NCBI RefSeq assembly: GCF_001544555.2
Contig: NZ_FCOK02000001.1
Span: forward strand, 186,001 to 250,000
DNA: 64,000 nucleotides
From: Caballeronia udeis
GTDB lineage: Bacteria > Pseudomonadota > Gammaproteobacteria > Burkholderiales > Burkholderiaceae
Direction of reading: 5' to 3'
Below the pieces are notes generated by a model. It did not search any database and was not told the origin of the DNA. It saw only the letters and a list, made by a program, of their open reading frames with translations. This document shows, one piece after another, positions 29,844 through 38,873 of the stretch. The translations under genes and the position numbers were made by a program. The first letter of the stretch is position 1, and each line of letters begins with the position of its first letter.

Positions 29844-31160
29844 CTACTCGGCGACGCCACGCGCGGGCAAAATCACACCTTTGCATTCGCCGAATCCCAC
29901 ACGATACCCTTCGCCCTGACACCATCCGGTGAGCGTCAATTCATCGCCGTCTTCAATGAACCTGCGCTCGCCGCCCTCCTCCAGCGTGATCGGGCGCTGT
30001 CCGTTCCACGTCATTTCAAGCAGGCTTCCACATGAATCCGGCGTCGGGCCGCTGATCGTGCCGGAACCCATCAGGTCTCCCACGCGTGTGTTGCATCCTG
30101 CCACCGCGTGATGCGCGAGTTGCTGCGCCATCGACCAGTACATCAGCTTGAAATTGGTTCGCGAGAGCTTCGTTGCCGACTCAGCCAACGCGGGCCGCAG
30201 ATGCACTTCGAGTTCGATATCGAATGCGTGATTGCCGGTATGGCGCAAATACGGGAGCGGTTCGGGCTCCTGTTTCGGCGTGGCGGTACGGAACGGTTCG
30301 AGCGCGTCGAGTGTGACGATCCACGGCGAGATGGTGGTCGCGAAACCCTTCGAGTTGAACGGCCCGAGCGGCACGTATTCCCATTGCTGGATATCGCGGG
30401 CGCTCCAGTCGTTAAGCAGCACCATGCCGAAGATATGCGACTCGGCCTCTTCACAGCCAATGGGTTCACCCAGCGCATTTCCCGCGCCGATGACAAACCC
30501 CGTCTCCAGTTCAATATCCAGCTTGCGGCACGCGCTGAACACGGGCCGCTCCGCATCGGGCAGCTTGATCTGGCCGCTCGGCCGGCGCACTGGCGTGCCG
30601 CTCACTATCACCGATGAAGCGCGCCCGTTGTACCCAATCGGCATCTCCGACCAGTTCGGCAGCAGCGCGTTCTTCGGATCGCGGAACATGGAGCCGACGT
30701 TGGTCGCGTGTTCCTTCGATGAATAAAAATCCGTGTAGCCGGGGATATCTATGGGCAGATGCAGTGTTGCGCTCGCCCTCGGCACGAGCGCTCGCGAACG
30801 TAACCCCGGATCGTTTTTAAGCGTGTCGCAATCGGCGGCGAGCAGCGCACTCACCTGGACACGCACGCTTCGCCACGCGTCGCGTCCCAATGCGATAAAC
30901 GCATTCAGCGTGGGCTGCGCGAACACGGGGTCGCCTTCGATCAACCCCGCGCGATGCACGACGGCGAGATCGAGAATCCAGTCGCCGATCGCAACGCCCG
31001 CGCGTGGCAGCGGATTGACTTCATCGGAGAAAATGCCGAACGCCAGGTTCTGGACCGGGAAGTCGCTTGCCGGATCGTTCGCGGATTCTATCCAGCTTTT
31101 AAGCCTTGAATCACGCGTCGCTTCAAGCACTTCATGAGTCGGGCCGGCTGAAAAACTCAT
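29844..31160 (-). CDS. fahA: Fumarylacetoacetase
   Basis: This 438-residue enzyme hydrolyses fumarylacetoacetate to fumarate and acetoacetate, the last step of homogentisate breakdown. The C-terminal FAH domain is clear: [19 protein letters not shown] (catalytic His and metal Asp, about residues 125-145), ELETGFVIG (metal Glu pair), [15 protein letters not shown] and [15 protein letters not shown]. The smaller N-terminal domain precedes residue 120. The start at 31160 follows GGAGCAACG and overlaps the hmgA stop by 4 bp. No maleylacetoacetate isomerase gene is seen nearby; it must be elsewhere. Confidence 0.95.
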   Translation of the reverse strand: MSFSAGPTHEVLEATRDSRLKSWIESANDPASDFPVQNLAFGIFSDEVNPLPRAGVAIGDWILDLAVVHRAGLIEGDPVFAQPTLNAFIALGRDAWRSVRVQVSALLAADCDTLKNDPGLRSRALVPRASATLHLPIDIPGYTDFYSSKEHATNVGSMFRDPKNALLPNWSEMPIGYNGRASSVIVSGTPVRRPSGQIKLPDAERPVFSACRKLDIELETGFVIGAGNALGEPIGCEEAESHIFGMVLLNDWSARDIQQWEYVPLGPFNSKGFATTISPWIVTLDALEPFRTATPKQEPEPLPYLRHTGNHAFDIELEVHLRPALAESATKLSRTNFKLMYWSMAQQLAHHAVAGCNTRVGDLMGSGTISGPTPDSCGSLLEMTWNGQRPITLEEGGERRFIEDGDELTLTGWCQGEGYRVGFGECKGVILPARGVAE

Positions 31161-32509
31161 CGTTGCTCCGGGTTGAAATGTTTGGTCAGCCCCTGCCAGC
31201 ACTCGTAGTAATGCGCCTGAAGCTGCGCGGTTTCCAGGGCGAAGCGGGTCGGCTTGATCAGCGTGCGCGTTTCGAACATGAACGCCATCGTGTCGCCTAC
31301 TTTCACCGGCGTCGATGTATCCGCGTTCGATGCCTTCTCGAAGGTCTGCGCGTCCGGCCCGTGTCCCGACATGCAGTTGTGCAGGCTCGACCCGCCAGGC
31401 ATGAACCCTTCGGCTTTCGCGTCGTAGACACCGTGCACCAGGCCCATGAACTCACTCGCGACGTTGCGATGAAACCAGGGCGGCCTGAAGGTATCCTCAT
31501 TCGCGAGCCAGCGCGGCGGGAAAATCACGAAATCGATGGCATCCACACCCGGCGTATCCGTCTGCGATTGCAGCACGAGGAAGATCGACGGATCGGGGTG
31601 GTCGAAGCTGATCGAACCGATGGTGTTGAACAGGCGCAGATCGTATTTGTACGGCGCATAGTTGCCGTGCCACGCGACCACGTCGAGCGGCGAATGACCA
31701 ATATCCGCGCGCCACAACACGCCGTTCATCTTCGCGACGAGTTCGAACGCGCCTTCGCGGTCCTCGTAGGCCGCATGCGGCGTGAGAAAGTCGCGCGGGT
31801 TCGCAAGACCATTCGAGCCGATAGGTCCAAGGTCCGGCAGCCGCAATAACGCGCCGAAGTTCTCGCAGATGTAGCCGCGCGCGGTGGTATCGGGAAGCGA
31901 GACGGAAAAACGCACGCCGCGCGGAATGACCGCTATTTCGAAGGGTTCTATATCGAGCCGGCCGAGTTCGGTCGCAATGGACAACCGCCCTTCCTGCGGC
32001 ACGATCAGCAGTTCGCCGTCGGCGCTATAGAAGAAGCGGTTCTGCATCGAACGGTTCGCAGCGTAGAGATGGATCGCGCAACCGTGCATGGATTCAGCCG
32101 CGCCGTTACCGGCCATTGTCACCCAGCCGTCGATGAAATCCGTGGGCGCACCGGGCATTGGCAGCGGGTCCCAGCGCAGCTGATTCGGCGGAGTGGGCGG
32201 CACCTCGGCGAAGTTCGCGACGAGTTTGGCGCGTAGTTCATCACCTTCCATTTGAGTGAACGGTTGATGCACCGCCGCCGGCCGTATCCGATACAACCAC
32301 GAGCGCCGGTTATGCCCGCGCGGCGCAGTGAAGGCAGTGCCGGAAAGCTGCTCGGCATACAGCCCATAGTTCACGCGCTGCGGTGAATTGCGGCCGAGCG
32401 GCAGCGCGCCGGGCAACGCCTCGGTCGCGAAGTCGGCGGCAAAGCCCGATTGATAGTGGCGGCTCGTTTCAGTGTGACTCGTGAATGCGCCAGGCGATTC
32501 TGGTTTCAT
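31157..32509 (-). CDS. hmgA: Homogentisate 1,2-dioxygenase
   Basis: This 450-residue Fe(II) enzyme opens the homogentisate ring to maleylacetoacetate. The iron ligands are visible in [14 protein letters not shown] (His and, six residues later, Glu) and CMSGHGPD (second His), close to residues 345-385. The N terminus [27 protein letters not shown] is typical. AGGAC precedes the ATG. It precedes fumarylacetoacetase in the same operon (4-bp overlap). A 21-bp gap separates it from the DUF2783 gene upstream. Confidence 0.96.
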   Translation of the reverse strand: MKPESPGAFTSHTETSRHYQSGFAADFATEALPGALPLGRNSPQRVNYGLYAEQLSGTAFTAPRGHNRRSWLYRIRPAAVHQPFTQMEGDELRAKLVANFAEVPPTPPNQLRWDPLPMPGAPTDFIDGWVTMAGNGAAESMHGCAIHLYAANRSMQNRFFYSADGELLIVPQEGRLSIATELGRLDIEPFEIAVIPRGVRFSVSLPDTTARGYICENFGALLRLPDLGPIGSNGLANPRDFLTPHAAYEDREGAFELVAKMNGVLWRADIGHSPLDVVAWHGNYAPYKYDLRLFNTIGSISFDHPDPSIFLVLQSQTDTPGVDAIDFVIFPPRWLANEDTFRPPWFHRNVASEFMGLVHGVYDAKAEGFMPGGSSLHNCMSGHGPDAQTFEKASNADTSTPVKVGDTMAFMFETRTLIKPTRFALETAQLQAHYYECWQGLTKHFNPEQR

Positions 32510-32530
32510 GGCTTGTCCTTTTCTACAATT

Positions 32531-32740
32531 TCATACCCTGGCGGTTGAGGCCGCAACACCGCTTCGGGCCATCGACATCGCTTCGCGCAGCACATCCATA
32601 TCGCCGATCTGGTTCGACAGCAGCAGGATCAATTTCGCGTTCACCAGTTGGCTTTCGTTGTTGCCAAGATCGCGATGCATGTCAATCAGCGCTTCATAGA
32701 AGGCATCGGGATCGGCGAGACGCAGGGTGGTATCGAGCAT
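32531..32740 (-). CDS. DUF2783 small protein, candidate hydroxylase partner
   Basis: This 69-residue soluble protein (LRLADPDAFYEALIDMHRDLG ... LNLLSN-like LILLLSNQIGDMDVLREAM) fits DUF2783. The ATG at 32740 follows GAGGTCC; earlier in-frame ATGs at 32752 and 32755 overlap the stop of the flavin hydroxylase gene and could couple translation. It lies directly after that gene. In Pseudomonas and Burkholderia the 3-hydroxyphenylacetate 6-hydroxylase is described as a flavoprotein plus a small coupling protein (MhaA/MhaB). The position and size fit the small partner, but that is inference. Confidence 0.75.
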   Translation of the reverse strand: MLDTTLRLADPDAFYEALIDMHRDLGNNESQLVNAKLILLLSNQIGDMDVLREAMSMARSGVAASTARV

Positions 32741-32751
32741 GGCGGACCTCA

Positions 32752-34449
32752 TCATGCAGGCTGGGTTTCGTTCAGGGAGCAAGTCGTGCGGGAGAGTGCT
32801 TCGCGCACGGCGTGAGGATCGAGGCGACGGGCGCGCATGGCGACGTGCTGGTCAGGGCGAAGGAGATAGAACGTGCCGGGATGCGCATCGAAACGTTGGG
32901 CCAGCAGACCCTTCACGTCTTCCAGTACTTCAATGCCTTCGCGCACTTTGACCTCGGAACCTGACGGCACGATCAAGACAAGCTTCACTGGCGGACGCAG
33001 ATCTTGCAGCGCGGTCAAGGCATCTGCGGATTCACCAAACAGTACACCCGCAAACGATGACCCCATGCGCTGCAAGAACCATGCGTTCTGGCCGCCAAAA
33101 AACACAGGCGCATCCGCCGCCACCGCACCCGGCACGAGCGCGCAATTGAAGGTATCGCGATCCGGCGTGTTCAGCGGCGAGTCATGCAGCACCGAAGCCG
33201 TCGATAACCGCCCGCTGTTCACAATCCGCCGCGCAAACGCGCAATCTTTCGCAAGCCGCAAAGCAGCGTCGCGGAACACACGCGATACATCGCTCTTCGG
33301 CGTGATGAAATCGGTCGAACGCGTGGAGTGGCGGATGTTTTCATCGGCGGCGGCTTCACGCTCGCTGGCGTAGGTGTCGAGCAAAGCATCGGGTGCATCA
33401 CCATCGATCACCAGTTTCAACTTCCAGCCAAGATTGTCCGCGTCCTGCACGCCGCTGTTCGCGCCGCGCGCGCCGAATGGCGACACGCCGTGCGCCGAAT
33501 CGCCAGCGAACAGCACGCGGCCGTGACGAAACTTGTCCATGCGCTGGCATCGGAACGTATAGACGCTCACCCATTCCAGTTCAAATTCGACGTCGGGTCC
33601 GAGCAACGCGCGCACACGCGGAATCACCCGCTCGGGCGCTTTCTCCGCGATGGGGTCGGCGTCCCAGCCCAGCTGGAAATCGATGCGCCACACGTTGTCC
33701 GGCTGGCGATGCAGCAGCACCGATTGATTCGGATGAAACGGCGGATCGAACCAGAACCAGCGCTCGGTCGGGAAGTCGGCTTTCATCCGCACATCGGCGA
33801 TCAGGAAGCGGTCCTTGAAGGTGCGGCCGTGGGTATCGAGATGCATGAGCGCACGCACCGGGCTACGCGCGCCGTCAGCGGCGACTACGTAACTTGCTCG
33901 CAGCGTGTACGGACCGTCAGGCGTCTCGATCTGCAGCAAAACGCATTCATCCGATTGCGTGATGCCCGTGACCTTGTTATGCCAGCGGGCATCGAGCAAG
34001 GGCAACTGACGCGCCCGCTCAGCCAGATACCCTTCGACGTAATACTGCTGCAGATTGATGAACGCGGGCCGCGCATGATCCGCTTCGGGCAACAAATCGA
34101 ACGCATAGAGCAGTTCCTTTTGCAGGAACACCTTGCCGACGTTCCAGCTCACGCCCTTCGCGATCATTGGTTCGCCGCAGCCGAGCCGATCGAAGATCTC
34201 AAGCGTGCGCTTCGCAAAGCAAATGGCGCGCGATCCCGACGACAACGTGTGGTCATCGTCGAGCAGCACGACGGGCGCGCCCTGCTGCGCGAGGTCGATC
34301 GCGGTCGCGAGACCCACCGGCCCCGCGCCGATCACAACAACCGGATGCGGCGGCGCGGGGGCGTTCTGATGGCCGTCCTGGTCGGGTGAGCGGCGGTACT
34401 CGAATGTGAGCGCCTGAAAGTCGATAGCCATGATCGTTGTCGTCGCCAT
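32752..34449 (-). CDS. FAD-dependent aromatic monooxygenase, candidate 3-hydroxyphenylacetate 6-hydroxylase
   Basis: This 565-residue flavoprotein is a class A hydroxylase related to MhpA. VVVIGAGPVGLATAID (about residues 37-52) binds the FAD ADP moiety, VVAADGARS is the DG motif, and GDSAHGVSPFGARGANSGVQDADNL (about 310-334) is the GD motif. A C-terminal thioredoxin-like region follows. It begins immediately after the stop of the MBL-fold gene and is followed by DUF2783 and hmgA. The operon context suggests it makes homogentisate from a hydroxyphenylacetate. Residues 1-30 are atypical; a later ATG at 34431 is possible. Confidence 0.85.
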   Translation of the reverse strand: MATTTIMAIDFQALTFEYRRSPDQDGHQNAPAPPHPVVVIGAGPVGLATAIDLAQQGAPVVLLDDDHTLSSGSRAICFAKRTLEIFDRLGCGEPMIAKGVSWNVGKVFLQKELLYAFDLLPEADHARPAFINLQQYYVEGYLAERARQLPLLDARWHNKVTGITQSDECVLLQIETPDGPYTLRASYVVAADGARSPVRALMHLDTHGRTFKDRFLIADVRMKADFPTERWFWFDPPFHPNQSVLLHRQPDNVWRIDFQLGWDADPIAEKAPERVIPRVRALLGPDVEFELEWVSVYTFRCQRMDKFRHGRVLFAGDSAHGVSPFGARGANSGVQDADNLGWKLKLVIDGDAPDALLDTYASEREAAADENIRHSTRSTDFITPKSDVSRVFRDAALRLAKDCAFARRIVNSGRLSTASVLHDSPLNTPDRDTFNCALVPGAVAADAPVFFGGQNAWFLQRMGSSFAGVLFGESADALTALQDLRPPVKLVLIVPSGSEVKVREGIEVLEDVKGLLAQRFDAHPGTFYLLRPDQHVAMRARRLDPHAVREALSRTTCSLNETQPA

Positions 34450-35406
34450 TCAGCTTTCGAGCGTTTCCCACATTTCCTTGTCGCGCTGCGCCGTCCAGAT
34501 GCGCGGATCGCGATATCGCGTGGCTTCGTCGAAAGCGCGCGTGACGTCGAACGGCATGCAGTGGTCGAAGATGACCCAGTCGCCGAACTTCGGCTTGAGC
34601 GCGGCATAGGTGAGCTTGTAGATCTCGTTCAGGTCCTTGCCCGCTGCTGCACCCAGCTTCACCTGGTTGAACAGTTCGCTCACGAAAGCCCGGGTTCCCG
34701 CAATACCGTCCGCCACTTGCTGCGGCGTCTTCAGCGCCGCGCCACGGCCCGGTACGAGCTTCTCGGGATTGAAGGCCGCGAGCGCGTCGAGCGTTGCGGG
34801 CCAGTCCTGGTAATAGGCGTCGCCACAATATGGCGTCGCGCCGTATTCAACCAGGTCGCCCGACAACATCACCTTGTCCTCGGGCAGCCACAGCACCGTG
34901 TCGCCTTTGGTGTGACCCCGGCCGAGTTGCATGATCTTCACTTCCAGCTTGCCGAGCCACAGCGTCATCTCGCCCTTGAAGGTGAGCGTTGGCCACGTGA
35001 GCCCCGGCACCGATTCCACCGCGTTGAACAGGCGCGGAAAACGCTCGATCTCGCTCTTCATGTCCTGCTCGCCGCGCTCGACGATCAGGTCGTACGTGTC
35101 CTGGCTCGCGATGATCTGCTGCGCGCCATACGCTGACGCACCGAGCACCCGCACCGCGTGATAGTGCGTGAGCAGCACATATTTGATGGGTTTGTCGGTC
35201 ACTTCGCGGATCCGGCGAATCACGTCCTGCGCCATGACCGGCGTGGCTTGCGTGTCGGCGACGAGCACCGCGTCGTCCCCAATCACAATGCCCGTATTCG
35301 GATCACCCTCCGCCGTGTACGCATAGGCGTGCTCGGAGAGACGCTCGAACGTCACCTTCTTTTCCGTGAGGTCGGCCTGCGACGCAAATTTCTTCTCAGC
35401 TGCCAT
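34450..35406 (-). CDS. MBL-fold protein with altered metal motif
   Basis: This 318-residue metallo-beta-lactamase-fold protein is the first gene of the homogentisate operon. The family motif HxHxDH is here HYHAVR (about residues 92-97), so the third and fourth ligand positions (Asp, His) are lost; GRGHTKGDT and LSGDLVEYG retain the later His and Asp. It may bind one metal or none, or use a different ligand set. The start at 35406 follows CAGGAG. Its last base abuts the hydroxylase start codon. A role in hydrolysing a side-chain ester or thioester of an aromatic acid is possible but not shown. Confidence 0.8.
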   Translation of the reverse strand: MAAEKKFASQADLTEKKVTFERLSEHAYAYTAEGDPNTGIVIGDDAVLVADTQATPVMAQDVIRRIREVTDKPIKYVLLTHYHAVRVLGASAYGAQQIIASQDTYDLIVERGEQDMKSEIERFPRLFNAVESVPGLTWPTLTFKGEMTLWLGKLEVKIMQLGRGHTKGDTVLWLPEDKVMLSGDLVEYGATPYCGDAYYQDWPATLDALAAFNPEKLVPGRGAALKTPQQVADGIAGTRAFVSELFNQVKLGAAAGKDLNEIYKLTYAALKPKFGDWVIFDHCMPFDVTRAFDEATRYRDPRIWTAQRDKEMWETLES

Positions 35407-35433
35407 GCGAGTCTCCTGATAGTTTGCCATTTC

Positions 35434-35459
35434 AATTACGCATAGTAAAACGAATTACG
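35434..35459. promoter_or_regulatory. Direct repeat AATTACG in the homogentisate operon leader
   Basis: Two copies of AATTACG (35434-35440 and 35453-35459), 19 bp apart start to start and so about two helical turns, lie 28-53 bp upstream of the operon start codon in an AT-rich stretch. Same-face repeats at this spacing can be regulator sites. No hmgR gene is adjacent. Confidence 0.35.
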
Positions 35460-35593
35460 TTAAGTGAAATTAATGTTAACCCTAGTCATACGCGGCGAGT
35501 TGGTTTCGGCTCATATCAATATGTGGATTTTGTGCAAGGCACCACCCGCGGCACTGCTACCATCGACGCTATACCTCCTACATACTCGTCTTC

Positions 35594-36421
35594 ATGATCG
35601 CGCCAACCGTCCAGCAACTCGTTTCGCGTGCCGCGGATTACCCGTTTCCCGGCGCGCGCATTGTCATGGGCGACGGAGCGAGCGCGGGCACGGCCATCGC
35701 GTTCTACGAAGGGTTTTGCCTGGCGAGCGCCTACGAACCTATCTTCGATGTCACCACGCGAGGGCTGCCGCAATCGCTGACGGCGTCGGTGGAAAGTGCC
35801 GAACGATTCGGCGATGAACTCGGCTTCCAGGCGATGACGCTCACCGGCGACGGGGCGTCGTTTGATCCGTTCGCGCAACTCGACGACGACCCGAAGCTGG
35901 TCGAACTCGACCGGCTCTCACGCGCATTGCACGCGTTTAATTTCTTTGGCGCGCAGCGGCCGGGGTTGTTGTTCCTGAGGGTGCACGAGCGTCTGCTGAA
36001 GAGCGTGAAATATGACCACGGCAAGCACTTTTCTTCCGTGTTGATCGAGTTTGGGTTGAACCCGGCAAGGATCGTCATCGAGTTGCCGCCGGCCGCGGTC
36101 GCGCATAAGACCTTCCTCGGGTATCTCGTGAAGAGTTATCAGAAGTACGGGTTCAAGGTTGCGGGAAATTTGCCCAATGCCGGACAGATCATGTCGGTGT
36201 CGGACATGGCGCGGCTGGATTTCATCAAGATGGATGCGGGTCTGGCGTTGCGGGATTCAGTGGTAAAGCCGTTGGTTGGCTATGCGCACCGGCTGAAGAT
36301 TCCGCTGATATTCAACCACGTCGACGACGAAGCGCAGTTCGAAGCGCTTCAGCAATTCGAAGTGAGTTTTGTGCAAGGGCCCGCGTTTGAGGCTCATGCG
36401 ATTGTTCCCGGACGGGTTTGA
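35594..36421 (+). CDS. Degenerate EAL-domain protein
   Basis: This 275-residue protein has the fold of a c-di-GMP phosphodiesterase EAL domain but not its catalytic residues. YEPIFDV stands where QPI begins the domain, but no EAL(V/L)R follows; the ExxE, K-I-D and E-G-V-E-T positions are recognisable only as VIELPPA, FIKMDAGL and IFNHVDDEAQFEALQQF. It ends in a QGPAF (QGY-like) block. It is probably a c-di-GMP binding or protein-interaction domain without hydrolase activity. It is divergent from the homogentisate operon, and no clear ribosome-binding site precedes the ATG. Confidence 0.75.
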   Translation: MIAPTVQQLVSRAADYPFPGARIVMGDGASAGTAIAFYEGFCLASAYEPIFDVTTRGLPQSLTASVESAERFGDELGFQAMTLTGDGASFDPFAQLDDDPKLVELDRLSRALHAFNFFGAQRPGLLFLRVHERLLKSVKYDHGKHFSSVLIEFGLNPARIVIELPPAAVAHKTFLGYLVKSYQKYGFKVAGNLPNAGQIMSVSDMARLDFIKMDAGLALRDSVVKPLVGYAHRLKIPLIFNHVDDEAQFEALQQFEVSFVQGPAFEAHAIVPGRV

Positions 36422-36521
36422 AGGGTTCGTTCGCACTCGCCTACCAGCGGCAACAACGCCGGCCAGTGGGCTATCTGACGAGCACGGGCAGTGGTGGACA
36501 TAGCGAGCCACCACGGAAAAT

Positions 36522-37259
36522 TCACCTCGCAGTAAACCCGCCATCGATCGGCATGACGATGCCTGAAATCATCGCGGCGGCGTCACTCAACAAAAACAAA
36601 ATGGGCGCGGCCACTTCGTCCGGCTCAACAAAACGCCCCAACGGAATCCCCTTCAACGCGGGATCACGTTTAGCGGGTTCGCTCCATGCCTTGATTGCCA
36701 TCGGGGTAAGCGTGACAGTCGGATTGACGCTGTTCACGCGAATTCCATGCGGCCCAAGTTCCAGACACAACACGCGCGTAATAGCATCGAGTGCAGACTT
36801 CGATGCGCAATACGCAAGGTGATCTTCAATCCCCACCAGCGCCGCCTGACTCGATACATTCACAATACTGCCGTGCTTGCCCGCCGCTATCATCCCTCGC
36901 GCGACCTGCTGCGCAACGAGCGCAGCACCTCGAGCATTCACCGCCATGAGCTGATCGAAATCCGCAGCAGAAAAATCAACGCCCTTATCCAACGCCGTCG
37001 TGCCTGAACAATTGACGAGACCATCGAAAGCATCGAGGTCTTTCAACGCAAGCGCTATCTGCGCCGGATCGGATACATCAAGAACCAACGGCTCGCAGCC
37101 TGTTTCATCTGCGAGCGTTTGCAACGCATCCAGGTTGCGCGCCGCCGCCACCACCCGCGCACCCGCCGCACGCAAATGAACGACCGTCGTCCGTCCAATA
37201 CCACTCGATGCCCCCGTAACCAGCACCGACCGCCCGTTGAAATCGAAGTGTGTCTGCAT
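36522..37259 (-). CDS. SDR-family reductase, L-xylulose/dicarbonyl reductase-like
   Basis: This 245-residue short-chain dehydrogenase has the NADP(H) motif TGASSGIGR (about residues 15-23), a catalytic Ser in NVSSQAAL and YCASKSA (Tyr and Lys, about 149-155). The C-terminal VNPTVTLTPM and GKFAE-like GRFVEPDEVAAPILFLLSD resemble mammalian DCXR, which reduces L-xylulose to xylitol. It is the last gene of an araC-led minus-strand operon with a ribose-type importer, an alcohol dehydrogenase and an FGGY kinase. A role in a polyol-ketose cycle is likely; the substrate is not settled. Confidence 0.85.
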   Translation of the reverse strand: MQTHFDFNGRSVLVTGASSGIGRTTVVHLRAAGARVVAAARNLDALQTLADETGCEPLVLDVSDPAQIALALKDLDAFDGLVNCSGTTALDKGVDFSAADFDQLMAVNARGAALVAQQVARGMIAAGKHGSIVNVSSQAALVGIEDHLAYCASKSALDAITRVLCLELGPHGIRVNSVNPTVTLTPMAIKAWSEPAKRDPALKGIPLGRFVEPDEVAAPILFLLSDAAAMISGIVMPIDGGFTAR

Positions 37260-37262
37260 GAT

Positions 37263-38807
37263 TCAGGATGCCTGCAAGCGATGCATGATCGGCTTCAACG
37301 CCGGATATAAATCGACATAAACACCAAAGCGCTCCGCGTACAACTTCTGCCGCTCCGCGTCCGGCTTCGCGCGTTCGACCAGCGTGACCCAGCCGCCCTC
37401 AGCGGTCTCCCGCGTGATCAGGTTCGTGCCTAATGCCGCAAGCAACGCGGCGCCCATCGCGGCTTCCACCTCCTCTTCGATTGACCAGACCGGATACTCC
37501 GTGACATCGGCGATGATCTGCATCCACAAGTCCGAATGCGCCGCACCGCCGACCACAATAAGTTTGTCGTCAAGCGATTGCGCACCTCGGCGACCCGCCT
37601 CCATGTTGTGCCTGAGCGCGAATGCCACGCCCTCCAAAACCGCGCGATACAGCGTGGCACGTGTGTGGTACAGGCTCAGGCCAACAAATGTGCCACTGGC
37701 TTTTGCATCCCACACGGGGCTGCGCTCACCCATCAGGTAGGGCAGGAAGACCACTCCATCGGAGCCCGCTTTTATGTTCGCCGCAGCTTCTTCCAGCAAC
37801 CGATGCGGATCGCCGTGAGGGGTCGCTTTAGCGGCTTCTGTCTCTGCACGACAAAACTGTTCGCGATACCAAGTGACCGACGCACCCGCGGTAATAGCGC
37901 CGCCGAAAATGTATATGTCCTTCTGCGAGTTGTAGACGTGCGGCATGCTGATCAGGCCATGACTCGCATCGACGCTCTGATTGATATACCCCCAGCACAT
38001 GCTCGTACCGATCATGGCAACGTGATGGCCTGCGCGCGTCACGCCTGCTGCGAAAGTTGCAACCGCTGCATCCACTCCACCCGCAATCACCGGCGTGCCC
38101 TCTTTCAATCCAAGTTCAGCGGCCCATTGAGGCAACAGTCCACCCACTATCTCTGACGAATCCACTAACCGCGATGGCATCATCTCCACTGGAATGCCGA
38201 GCATGGTCAGCGCTTCTTCCGACCACCCACGCTTCTCTATGTCGTACACCCCGCCGATATTCCCCGCCGAGCTATGGTCCACCGCCAACGCTCCCGTCAG
38301 CTCACGAATGATGTACGCGTTGGGCGGCAGGAAGTATTGGGTCTTGCTCCACACCTCGGGATGATTGTTCTTCAGCCAAAGCATCTTCGTATAGCCGTAA
38401 TAGCTGTCTATGCCATTGCCCGTGATCTGCTTAAGGCGGGCGGTATCGATGCTCTTCTCGACCCACTCCACTTCCTGCGTCGCCCGGCGGTCCATCCAGA
38501 TCAGGCACGGATATAACGCGCGTTTTTCTTGATCTACAGGAATCCCGGAACCGCCATACAAGCTGCTTATGCAGATAGCCTTGATGTCTTCTCGGGCTAT
38601 CCCCTTCGCGGCGGCTTTTTCCGCGCAGGCCTTGATCGTCGCCTTGACCGCATCCAGCCAGACCGAAGGCCATTGCTCCGCCCACAATGGTCGTGGCGTG
38701 TCGGGATGGTATGCACTCGAATGCTGGGCGACGATCTTTCCTTCCACGTCGACTAACAATGCCTTCGTGCTCTGGGTGCCAATATCAACGCCTATTACAT
38801 AAGCCAT
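37263..38807 (-). CDS. FGGY-family carbohydrate kinase
   Basis: This 514-residue kinase phosphorylates a ketose or polyol using ATP. The N-terminal FGGY domain starts YVIGVDIGTQSTKALLVD with the phosphate-binding DIGTQSTK; the C-terminal domain has the ATP-site GGAAHSDLWMQIIADV. The central GGVDAAVATFAAGV and MGERSPVWD resemble xylulokinases. It lies 3 bp from the DCXR-like gene and 66 bp from the alcohol dehydrogenase gene, with a hairpin (38836-38857) between. The substrate may be xylulose, erythrulose or a polyol; I would not assign one. Confidence 0.9.
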   Translation of the reverse strand: MAYVIGVDIGTQSTKALLVDVEGKIVAQHSSAYHPDTPRPLWAEQWPSVWLDAVKATIKACAEKAAAKGIAREDIKAICISSLYGGSGIPVDQEKRALYPCLIWMDRRATQEVEWVEKSIDTARLKQITGNGIDSYYGYTKMLWLKNNHPEVWSKTQYFLPPNAYIIRELTGALAVDHSSAGNIGGVYDIEKRGWSEEALTMLGIPVEMMPSRLVDSSEIVGGLLPQWAAELGLKEGTPVIAGGVDAAVATFAAGVTRAGHHVAMIGTSMCWGYINQSVDASHGLISMPHVYNSQKDIYIFGGAITAGASVTWYREQFCRAETEAAKATPHGDPHRLLEEAAANIKAGSDGVVFLPYLMGERSPVWDAKASGTFVGLSLYHTRATLYRAVLEGVAFALRHNMEAGRRGAQSLDDKLIVVGGAAHSDLWMQIIADVTEYPVWSIEEEVEAAMGAALLAALGTNLITRETAEGGWVTLVERAKPDAERQKLYAERFGVYVDLYPALKPIMHRLQAS

Positions 38808-38835
38808 TGCGCTTGCTCCACGTCTCGATCTTTTC

Positions 38836-38857
38836 AGCCCCGCTTGTTTGCAGGGCT
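38836..38857. other. Intercistronic stem-loop
   Basis: AGCCCCGC (38836-38843) pairs with GCAGGGCT (38850-38857) with one mismatch across a 6-nt loop, between the alcohol dehydrogenase and kinase genes. On the minus transcript it has no T run, so a stabilising or processing role is more likely than termination. Confidence 0.4.
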
Positions 38858-38873
38858 TTTCTGGTTTTTTATA

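Noticed and set aside
33328..34389. 353-codon plus-strand frame opposite the flavin hydroxylase
   Set aside because: The hydroxylase has complete FAD motifs in the other direction; this frame is an artefact of GC-rich third positions.
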